NCBI RefSeq assembly: GCF_029962835.1
Contig: NC_080583.1
Location: forward strand, 2,418,001-2,482,000
Direction of reading: 5' to 3'
DNA: 64,000 nt
Source: Magnolia sinica
Lineage: Eukaryota > Streptophyta > Magnoliopsida > Magnoliales > Magnoliaceae
The position numbers and the translations under genes are program-made. Positions 53,922-64,000 of the stretch are shown here, piece after piece. The stretch's first letter is position 1, and every line of letters starts with the position of its first letter. The notes below the pieces were generated by a model, which had not been told where the DNA came from, made no database searches, and saw only the letters and a program-made list of their open reading frames with translations.

Positions 53922-55179
53922 TTGAGCAACTTGGATCTTATAATAAGATTTAAATGGTTTATTTTTGTTTTTATTTAATTTTAATGGTTGGATGTGTTAT
54001 GCATCCACGCATTGCATGACTCTCCATTAGTTTTTTAATTTTAACAAAAGCCGGCTGAATTACGAACAAAAACGCGGTTAATAGGTTTAAAGCAAGGAGG
54101 ATTTATAGATGAAAAATATTCTTAACATAGGCTGAGCCTTCAACTGTTATTTTTGAGGAAGGCCAAAGCTCCTTGGCCGTCCCTTTTGATGGCGACTAAA
54201 ACTAGCCGTCCATTTTGATAGAAGTTTGTTCTCAAAGGATTTTTTGTCCATAATTCAACTAATTTTTGTACAATGATAGCATTTTGAAGGATATTTTACT
54301 CATTTCTTTAAATATTTCATCTTCCAATTTATACAACAACCTCAGTTATAATATTTGCATGAGATAATCGTTGATAGTCTGGTAGAGTGTGATGGATATA
54401 CACAAGCATTTAGAAATTAAATCGAAATTGCATACGTGGTGTGTAAGTGATCCGAACTAAATTGTCAAAAATATGGGTCCTAATTTAGATCTTGTTACTG
54501 ATATCTAACCATCAGATTTGGTAGACGCTTATTTTATTGTGTTTGTCATGTCTATTGGTGCTATACGTCCCCCATCATGAGTCGTTATCTGATGCAGGAA
54601 TAACGTGTTGAGGTTAAGCACTGCCTTCCTTAGGTGGATAACCACTCCGAATCCACGGAGCTTATTTGGACTCCTCATATAGGGACCTCGAATCCATTAG
54701 GAAAATATGAAACTAGAAATAATTCAGAAAATTCGGAATAAACTGCTTGATGATAAAAAATGAGATTACAACCTCTTAAAGAAAGACATAAACCCTAGGG
54801 AAAAGTTTCGGAATCAAACTACAACTAAAATTCACATAAATCGTGACTTACTATAAATAGTAAACTTACTATTCATAAATGGCAATGATTTCCACTAGAC
54901 CTCATGGTTTTTGGCCAAAAATAATAAGTGTCCTATTTGGCTTAACCATGTTATTCTCCTAATTTTTCTAAGCACTTTTCATGTTGGACACAACTCCTAA
55001 AGCCTAATAGATGAAGAGTTACAATCAAACCAAAACTTACTAAAAATATTAAAATTGAAAATAAACTGGGATTTCAACCATTCATCTGATGGAATCTCAC
55101 AAATTTGGCATAGGCAACCAGGTGTAGTGGGTTAGGTGGCTAAAGTAGCTTCTCCTAACCCAAAATCATATATGGCACA
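53922..55179. repeat. 1.26-kb tandem duplication, copy 1
   Basis: Begins TTGAGCAACTTGGATCTTAT and runs to the same motif at 55180. It contains a family C arm (54378-54500), GATAACCACTCCGAATCCAC, GAAAGACATAAACCCTAGGG and a CTATAAATAGTAAACTTACT stretch. No coding sequence was recognised. Confidence 0.88.
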
Positions 55180-57250
55180 TTGAGCAACTTGGATCTTATA
55201 ATAAGATTTAAATAGTTTATTTTTATTTAATTTTAATGGTTGGATGTGTTATGCATCCACGAATTGCATGACTCCTAAATAATTTTTAAAATTTAACAAA
55301 AGCTGATTGAATTATGAACAAAAACGCCATTAATAGGTTTAAAGCGAGTTGGATTTATAGATGAAAAATATTCTTAACATAGGCCGAGCCTTCGGCTGTT
55401 ATTTTAGATGAAGGATAAAACTCCTTGGCCATCCTTTTTGATGTCGACTAAAACTAGCTCTCCATTTTGATAGAAGGTTGTTCTCAAAGGATTTTTTGTC
55501 CATAATTTAACTAATTTTTATACAATGATAGCATTTTGAAGGATATTTGCAAAATGTTAAACTTTTTTTTTTTTTTAAGAATATTGGTTTTCAGAATATT
55601 TTGCAAAGAAGCACTATTTTACTAATTTCTTTAAATGTTTCATCTTCCTATCTATACAACAACCTCACTTATAATATTTACATGAGAAAATCGTTGATGG
55701 TCTAAAGTGTGATAGATATACACAAGCATTTATAAATTAAATCGAAATTGCATACGTAGTGTGTAAGTTATCCTAACGAAATTGTCCAAAATATGGCTCC
55801 TAATTTAGATCTTGTTATCGATATCTAACTATCGGATTTGGTAAACTTGTATTTTATTATCTGTGTCACGTCTCTTGGTAGTATACGTCTCCCATCATGA
55901 GACGTTATTTGATGCAAGGAATGACGTGTTGAGGTCGAGCACCGTCTTCCTCGAGGGGATAACCACTCCGAATCCATGGAGCTTCTCTGTGTTGGGGGCC
56001 TTTGCATAAAACCTTAGGATCTAGCCTCCCAAAAACACTAGAATTATGGGATAATAAAACAATGAAATAAATCAAAGCACAAACCACATGACACAAGAGA
56101 TTTTTACGTGGAAAATCCTCAAAGAGGTAAAAACCACGGGACCTCGTCCAGATCAACAATCTACTATGAAGTAGAACGTTACAACTGATAACAAGCACAC
56201 ACTGCTTGGATCAAACCTTCTTTACTCACACAGGAGTGGATAAACAATAAGAGAATAATAGAAAAACGGAGAGATCTAACCAATTACGAGGACGTATAAG
56301 CACTGAGATGTTGAGAGCACAATAGATCACCTCTATGAGCATAACCTCCCTTCCACAAGCTTCCACTCTCTCTTTCTCTCTTTCTCTCACACCTTTGATA
56401 GACCTAAACCCTTTAGCAAACCCTTGCAAAGCTTTAGGAAACCCTTTTTGCATTACCTCTTGCATGGCCTAGAAAAACCCCAGGGACTCCTATTTATAGT
56501 TTAGGCAACTCCTTTTCACACCTCTTGCGAAACCGCCTCAGATTTCCGTAGTCCGCACAAGATCCGGACTCAAATCTGCGTAACCTCGACTGGTCGAGCA
56601 CTGTTCACTGAGCTCGTTGGACTTTGAGTCGAGTGACCCTCGCCTGGTTGAGCAGTGCTCTTAATTGGTCGAGCAGTGCGGTAATTCCACTGTTTGTGGC
56701 ATCCGAACCGCACCGCATCTCCTCTGACTTGAGGAGGAAAACCCCATCACTCTGGACTCCTCACCCACGAGGAAAATAAGAAATTAGAAATAATTCTAAA
56801 AACTTCAGAATAAATTGCTTGATGATAAAAAATGAGTTTACAACCTCTTAAAGAAAGACAAAAACCCTAGGGAGAAGTTTCGGAATCAAACTACAACTAA
56901 AACTCCCTTAAATCGTGACTTACTATAAATAGTAAACTTACTATTTATAAACAGTAATGATTTTCACTAGACCTCATGGTTTTCAGCAAAAAATAATAAG
57001 TGTCCCATTTGGCTCAACCATGTTGTTCTCTTAATTTTTCTAAGTACCTTTTATGTTGGACACAACTCCTAAAGCCCAACGGATGAAGAGTTACAATTAA
57101 ACCAAAACTTATTAAAAATACTAAAAACAAAAATAAACTGGGATTTCGACCGTCGATCTGATGGAATCTTGCAAATTCGGCGTGGGCAACCCAGCGTAGT
57201 GGGTTGGGTGGCTAAAGTAGCTTCTCCTACTCCAAAATCATATATGGCAT
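55180..57250. repeat. 1.26-kb tandem duplication, copy 2, interrupted by a solo LTR
   Basis: Repeats the landmarks of 53922-55179 in the same order. It carries a 70-nt insertion near 55547-55612 and the solo LTR at 55990-56749. It ends AAAATCATATATGGCA like copy 1. Confidence 0.88.
55990..56749 (-). mobile_element. Solo LTR (Copia-like) with CTCTG target duplication
   Basis: 760 bp starting TGTTGGGGGCC and ending CCCCATCA, flanked by CTCTG on both sides (55985-55989, 56750-56754). The undisturbed target is visible in the sister copy near 54660. On the minus strand it carries CTCGACCAGTCGAGG motifs and a TATA box in AAACTATAAATAGG. The TTTTTACGTGGAAAATCCTC segment (about 56101) is common in Copia elements. 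No internal coding region remains. Confidence 0.92.
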
Positions 57251-60059
57251 GTTCGATAACTCATTCCGGTTCGTGAGATATGTCTGTTTTAAGGTTCTGA
57301 CAATCCGGATCACTTCTGTCGCCAACCGGGTCTTTTCTGGTTCATCTTGGCCATGAAATTGTCTGCGACTGACTCTACATCATTATCCCTCTCTGTCTCT
57401 CTCTACAACTCTCGCTCTCTCACTTTCTTACGTCTCTTTGTACGTGCATGTATGGTGAAGTCTAGTTTCTTTATGCTTTGTCAAGTACTCCTCTTGTGGT
57501 GTTTTCTAGAGATAAAGGAATATATGTATCGAGTGAGTGAATCTTCTAAGTTTTTTGAGTGATTTTGTTTTAGTGCAGTGAAAGAGTGGGAATAAGAGGC
57601 TAGTGTTGTAGTTTTTATTTATTTTATTTTATGAAGAAGAAAACACAGTCTTGCTACCCTCGTAAAATAGTTATATTGCTGAATCACATAAATATCCACG
57701 ACTAATCTCTTTTTTCTTATTTGGCTTTTTAAAATTTTGTTTTGGATTTTTTCTTTTGGGTACCGTGTGATATTGTCAAATATTTACGAGTATAGCTACA
57801 CAACATATTAAACCGTTAAAAAAAAAATAAAAATCCAACGGTCATGTTTCAAGCAAGTGTCCAAGAATTAGAAGTTAAGATAGTTCAATCCAACATTTGG
57901 CCTCTTATGAGTTGAGTTGGAACGTTTGCTGCATTTTCTTTCCTACTACCTATTGAAAAGTTTAGAGCTGGTTAGTCATGGAGGATTTATAATGGGGTGG
58001 AGCACTAAACAATGGGCCCACCTAGCTAATTAAAATGAAAACACGGATAGTTCCATGTTCATAGTAGAGATGGATAGTTCCATATTTATAGTAGAGAGCA
58101 TAATATCTCTCCTATGAATAATGGTTGTGTGAGATTTTTCACACTAATTTTTAGAAATGCCTGAAAAACGCAAGAAGGATTTCTAATTACAAAAACCAAA
58201 AGGTGAGCATGTAGGAAAGTAGTGAAATCAATGCAAGACTCTTGTTGTGATCATGTTGATCAATCAATTCTAGCCATTCAATTGGTAGCCATGGAATGGA
58301 TGGTTAAAGTATTGAGTGATCCGAATTCCAAAATGTAAAATAAGATGGTAAATAGCTTGGCCTAAATGTAATATTTAGGTTGTACTTCATTCATAATTGA
58401 GTTGGTGTTTTGAATGGTTTTGATTGTCTGGAAAAAATATTCTATACTAATGGTCAGAGAGTCATTATAAATTTCAATGAAGGTGCAAGATGCACATCTG
58501 GCAAGCCTCTTATACATGATTTATTTAAGACTTGTTTGCATGTTACCCTATAAAAACTTGGACAGATTGCCATATTTGTATGAAGATTAGAACGCTTTCA
58601 TTGCTCCTTCAAAAAGTAAATACTAGCTTGTTCTCTTATGGTATATGGCTGAGCATGTGTTGGGTCCCTAGTTTATGGATGCCGTAGAATATAGTACAAT
58701 ACAATTTGATCATGGGACCCATTTTGAGAATTCTTGTTTGCAAATAACATCAAATTTATAGCAATTTGTAAATGGAGGAGATCATATATGCACATGATGT
58801 GCACGAAAGAGATGTATGTGATGCCAATCTGTGAATGCCGATATCTTAAACTAAGGAGTCTCTCATTGATCTATCCTAGTGCCAGAGAATCAAGATAGCC
58901 CAACGTCTAATCTTCTGATAAGCACTGAGGAAGACGTATACCATCCACACAAGTGGACTACACATGAGGACAATTGAAGAGGATGGAGTGGATCTCCACT
59001 CTCTTACATACTTTCTCACACTCACAGGTCCCATGGGGTAGGGATGTTTAGGGCTAGCTCTACCTCTTCACTTGGATAGAATCATAAAAATAAGGAGGGG
59101 TTAGGGTTTCAGGGGTGTACCCAGTATGATACTCGGTCACCCTATGAACTTCGGTGTAACCTACTGTGAAGAAGCTCATCAATCCATCTCATGTATGCGT
59201 ATGCTCATAATTCTATCCCTTCATTACTATGAGGTATCTACTAATGATCATATCCCATGCCAAGCAAAAGTAGATCATTAGATCTGGGCCATCAAATTAT
59301 CATCAAGTGCGTTCAAAATAGTTTTAACGGTTAAAACCCTTTGAAAATTCGATTAAAACATTCATAGTGTTGGGCCCAATGGAAAAACCACTCGATGAGT
59401 CATTGATCTATCCAAATCAAGTCCATAAACATGTTCCTAGGAAAATCAATGGATTGTTTGTTGGCCTGTACAAGAATCAACGACTCTTGATGGAAGTACC
59501 TATTTACGTTCACTTTCTTGGCTCTTGCATGGACTTTATAAGAAGAGCCAAAACCGACAGTCAAGATCATGACCCTTATACATCCTCAGGTTTAACGATC
59601 AAACTATTTTTTTTTATGCATCATGAAGTCTTAATCTCATGATCACAGTCCAAACTAATAGACCCCCAGACCGTTGACTTGATCTCGATCCACTAATATG
59701 AGTGACCAAATGTTCGAACTTGAATCCTTCATTCATGATACACTCATACTCTTGTGCAGGGTAAGGACAAGACATAAACTAACATTAAGTCAACTCCCGA
59801 TAGTGGAGACTGTCCACCTTGACCTAAGTCAATCTCCTCATATAAGATAACCGTACATCTCATGAATTGATGTCCACATGTGGATCACATGCACTTGTGA
59901 TGGTCATGGTCTAACAGGTTGCTGAGATCCATGGACCACAACTCTCCCATGTTAATAACCATCATATCTAATTTCAAGTTCTGAAGAACTACAAGAGAAA
60001 TCACTCCTCAACAAACCCAATAATTCGTCCGACCTCGCTCGGATAATAATCTTTTTGAC
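57251..60059. other. Intergenic segment without recognised gene or element
   Basis: 2.8 kb of mostly AT-rich sequence with a CT-rich patch at 57380-57425. The open frames at 57347-57562 and 59367-59642 are short and unlike known proteins. Confidence 0.5.
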
Positions 60060-60350
60060 CAGGGGCTCTTGTGAGGCCCATCGTGATGTATCTATTTATC
60101 CATGCCGTCCATCCATTTTCTCAGATAATTTTAAGATATGAATAAAAAAATGACATAGTTCCAACACTCAAATTGACCACACCAAATAGTGAGCTTGGGT
60201 TGCATTAAATGCAAAGGTCATCTCTATTGTGGTCCACTTGAGCATTAGATCTACCTCATTTTTAGACTCATACCTTAAAATGATTCGAGGAAATGGATGG
60301 ATGGTGTGGGTAAACAGTTACATCATGGTAGGCTCCACGGGAGCCCATGG
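60060..60350. mobile_element. Short palindromic foldback element, same subtype as 34603-35003
   Basis: The left arm (GGCTCTTGTGAGGCCCATCG, TCCATGCCGTCCATCCATTT) pairs with the right (AAATGGATGGATGGTGTGGG, GTAGGCTCCACGGGAGCCC). The centre GTTGCATTAAATGCAAAG matches that of the intron 19 element. Confidence 0.75.
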
Positions 60351-60364
60351 ACAGATGGATTATT

Positions 60365-60873
60365 GTCATCGCCTCATCAATGGTGTGTTTACATCTCCAA
60401 GTTTTGTGGACCCCACCATAAGATATGGCTTATATTCACACCATCCATCCATTTTGGGAGATCATTTTAGGGCATCAGCCTAAAAAATGAAGCTGCCAAA
60501 GCTTATGTAGCCCACACCATATAAAGCAGTGGGGAAAGTGACATTCACGTTGAAAGCTTCCTAGTGCTCATCGTGATGTTTATTTTCCATCCAACATGTT
60601 CATAATGTCACACAGACATAGATGAAGAGAAAACACAAATATCAGCTTGATCCAAAACTTCTGCGGTCCCAAGAAGTTTTCAATGATAGGCATTCAATAC
60701 TCATTGGTTTTTGTGTGTGGTCCACTTGAGCTTTGGATCTACATTTTTTTTTCCTACACCGTAAAATGATCTCAAAAAAGGGAAGAACGGTGTGGATAAA
60801 ACACATACATCGTCGTAGGGCGTACAAAACTTGGTGACCTCAACACACCATTGAGGTGGGTGGTGTGTGTCCC
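60365..60873. mobile_element. Family A foldback element, cut by an LTR-like sequence
   Basis: The left part has TTGTGGACCCCACCATAAGA and TTCACACCATCCATCCATTT. The right part has GAACGGTGTGGATAAAACAC and AACTTGGTGACCTCAACACA, then breaks off at TGTGTGTCCC, where the LTR candidate starts. The missing continuation can be compared with 13545-13582. Confidence 0.65.
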
Positions 60874-63800
60874 TGTAACATCCTGAATTTTCACTGTTTT
60901 GGATTTCTAAAAATCCATCAATTTTTATTTTTTTAAATTTTATTTAATTAACCTAATATTACTTAATAACCATTAACACTCAATGCTAGTTTATACAAGG
61001 GTGGTACCAGTAAAGAGTCGCACCAGTCCGATTAATCAGCCGTAGGAAGCCAATGAATTCGCCTGATCACTTGAACATCAGGTGTAGTATAACGTCCTGC
61101 CCAACCAGAACAGTGTCCTGGGCGTCCACGTAGGATTTGTCACAGGACCATTCATTTAAGACACTCATAGTGAGGTATCATAAATAAATTAGACCAAAAT
61201 TAACTCAATGGAATAGACCAGACGAGCCTTGATAGAACCTGGTGCGGGCCTCCAAGCCAGATGGCCGTTTACACTTAGCGACAGCCCGTGCGGGCTATAC
61301 CTCGATATGGGAAGGTCAGAAAATTATAAAAAATTTAAGGGAGCATAGATCTCACTGGGCTTGGGGACCATCAGAACCACGGACCCAGTGGACACCCAGA
61401 AGTGGAATCTAGCACTTGCCAGATGCGCCCCACCAATGCCAAAATTGGAATCTGGCACGTGTAAATAAAAACTGAAATGTAAGACATTTCAGCCGTCAGG
61501 TTTCTTCATAATTTACGATGAGGGTCTAATGTATTTTTCTACGCCCACCCACAAACTCTATGACCCGATCGTGGCACGGTGACCGTTGATCGCGAATCAG
61601 ACCCGTGCGACCAAACCTCATATCTGATCATCCCCAAATTTTGCATGGCCCTTCATCGGGCCATGAAGCACTTATCCTATAAGTTTCATAGTCAGAGGAC
61701 CACCAGAACTGTCCCGGTTATCCAAACAAGATCTAGACCGCTCGTTGGTGGACCACTAGTTCCAAAACTATAGAATAATGTCCATCCCATTGGGCTTGAC
61801 GTCCATCGCGGGAATCGGACCTGGGTATGGTCCATAACCGGTCAACTTGAGCTGAAGGATGAGTGCATGAGAAGTGCAAATACCCTAAAGGAATGAGTTG
61901 GAACTTAAGTGAATTGAGTCGTCCATTCTTATGCAAAGTTGAGGATTTCGGACCGTCGGTTTGCGACCAAACTTTACCCATGGAGTAAAAATATTTTCCT
62001 GCTCATATCCATATAGCCGCGGCCCTGATCGACTATCGGTGACCGTTGAATAGACTTCTTATCATATCTGTTGATCGGCGCATCCAAATAGCGGGCCGAT
62101 CATATCCATACGTAGATCATCATTAGGGCTAGCTATCCTACGGTGTATATTGACTTGTAAACCCCATAGTGGGCCCTTGAGGCTAGAAAGACCTTCTCAT
62201 AGGTCTAGTATAGTGAAAACCCATCCCTTAGGGCCATTTACACCAAACCTGAGACTATATAAAGGCCTTATTTGGGGCACCCCCTCCCCCATACGAATTT
62301 GCCCTAGGGAACAAAGGGAGAGAGGAGAGAAAAAGGAGAAGGAAGAGAGGAAGAAGAGAATAAAGGTGAGAGTGAAGGTGGACCATAGGCAAGGTGAGAC
62401 ACAAGGGAGTTCAATCTTGCACCTCCCTACCTCTTCTTCAAGGAAGACCCCTCCACTACAACCACAAGAATCATCCGTTGATCATGTAGGTAAAACCTCT
62501 CACCCATTTTTCTTGAAATCCATGTATTGAGAAGAGATTGACATGGATTTTAACATACAAATGCTTGCTTTAGGGATTCCGGCCGTTCAACCCCAAAAAT
62601 CCATCTTCATAGGTCGTCTTTCAAGCCTTTAACAATCCGGAGGTGCGGACTATTACTCTTAGGTGATCTAGCACCAATTTTAATACGAGATTAATGATTT
62701 TGATTGCTTGGATGTTATTTTTGAAAGCCTAGGAAATCCTAGGAATTGTATGTTGGTTGAAATGGTATGGATTTATATGTTTGACTCTCTCTCTCATGAT
62801 GTCGTTTATGTTTCTCACATGATTCGATGTATGGATGATCATATGCTCATGCCGTATTGATTTTTATACGTTGTTGCTTCATATTTCGTATGATTTCATT
62901 ACTCTTGTGTATATGATTTCTCAACATGGAAGAAGTGTTAACTTCCTCAATAATCCACACCACACACATACACTTTATTTATAATATTAATGATTTGCTT
63001 ATAGAAAAATTTGAATTGTATGTTGAGTAACATGAGATCACGGTGTTGAATATGCTTGATGCGGCATTGGTAGTTGGCATGCTATAAGTCACTATTCCTA
63101 CCCTTGGGTTGGTCAGGAACATGAGGAGAGCGAAGGTGGTTCCGTTGGTAGGACCACCTTGAGGCTAAACCCATGGGTTTAGACGAGTATGTGTGGGTGG
63201 TAGTAGTCAGGCTACATGGGTCGCTTGTACCCGATGTCGTTCCGCCACATACTTGCCTGAGCTCGTGCGGTTTAGTCCACTGGCTGACCCACCTAATTTG
63301 TTAACCTTGTTTGTTCACATATGTATGAAAACTGGAACACCCCACCACCGTTGTAGCCCATCGATACCGGATGAAATATTGATCCACAGTCTCGTGAGCC
63401 AGGCATGGTGGAATGGGACACTATGTCCGAGCTGTCGGCTTACGCTGGGGTGACGCGCCTCCCCATAGTGACCGCGAGCGACCCGACATTCAGCACCCCC
63501 AATGTGCTTGAAGTCGGGGATGGGGGAAACCTGACGGGGTCAAAGATCGGGGGGTCTCGGCCTCACACATTGGGGGGTCTTGGCCTCGCAACTAGTTCAG
63601 GGCATTTGATACATGGGGTGTATCAGATTTCCAAATCTGCTGGATGAATGGACTTAACTAAGAACCCGGTTAACATCATCATTGCATGACATTAGCTAGT
63701 TGGCGACTCGGCAGTCGAGGTCGCACTGAGTGAGTGTTGGCATTGGCGATCGTTAGATGTTGTCGCACGAGGGAGTATTGTGGTGAGGGCATACATCATA

Positions 63801-64000
63801 TCATCCTGCATGCATGCACATTAACAAGACTAGATAGATGTTTATGATTGCTTACTTTTCATTAAATTCTTATTATAATTGATGCTTGTTACAACTTAAG
63901 TCTAATAGCACCCACTGAGTTGATCCCTCACTCTCACTCTAGGACGGTGTTTTAAAACACCAACCAGACTCGCCCGTAGATGCAAGTGATATAGATATCA
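60874..64000 (+). mobile_element. Candidate long LTR of a Gypsy-type retrotransposon, running off the window
   Basis: Starts TGTAACATCCTGAATTTTCA, a typical plant Gypsy LTR opening as I recall, directly inside a foldback element. A TATA box (CTATATAAAGGCC, about 62254) is followed by a C-rich tract and a GA-rich leader-like region (62300-62390). No gag, pol or primer-binding site was seen before the window ends, so an LTR of at least 3 kb is inferred. Short open frames at 63193-63647 lack recognised domains. Confidence 0.5.

Noticed and set aside
59367-59642. 91-codon open frame
   Set aside because: No recognisable motif, no flanking gene structure and no compositional change. Probably chance.

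Overview
The window is nuclear DNA of a flowering plant. It holds one complete multi-exon gene, one intronless gene, spliceosomal introns loaded with plant retroelements, a transferred plastid fragment, and dense small foldback repeats built around GTGGGCCCCAC / CCACACCATA-type sequence. I associate that repeat style with magnoliids (Magnolia, Liriodendron or Cinnamomum-like genomes), but this is an inference from memory, not a search.

Bases 308-37439 (+ strand) are a complete orthologue of the ubiquitin- and CDC48/p97-binding protein PLAA (phospholipase A-2-activating protein, Doa1/Ufd3 in yeast). I placed 22 exons; joined with GT-AG introns they give an uninterrupted 760-residue reading frame of seven WD40 repeats, a PFU domain and a PUL domain. 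About 2.3 kb of coding sequence is spread over 37 kb because introns 1, 2, 3, 5, 9, 17 and 19 are swollen by insertions. Intron 2 alone is 12.3 kb. It contains two copies of a 1.9-kb segment carrying a chimeric plastid atpI-rps8 fragment. Introns 5, 9 and 17 carry LINE pieces, some with clear target-site duplications and further insertions nested in them. Intron 19 carries two Harbinger-like elements. Intron 21 has a donor matching the minor (U12) spliceosome consensus.

Bases 37440-44816 are intergenic between two convergent genes. Bases 44817-45701 (- strand) are an intronless ELO-family membrane protein of the plant HOS3-like group, whose usual catalytic motifs are altered. A cluster of CACGTG boxes lies 600-910 bp upstream of its start.

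Bases 46700-64000 contain no gene I can recognise. They hold dispersed foldback elements, a 1.26-kb tandem duplication interrupted by a textbook solo LTR (55990-56749, duplicated target CTCTG), and from about 60874 to the window end what looks like a long LTR. No bacterial-type system, CRISPR array, rRNA or tRNA gene was seen. The most notable items are the nested transposon history, the plastid chimera, the U12-like intron and the motif-poor ELO protein.
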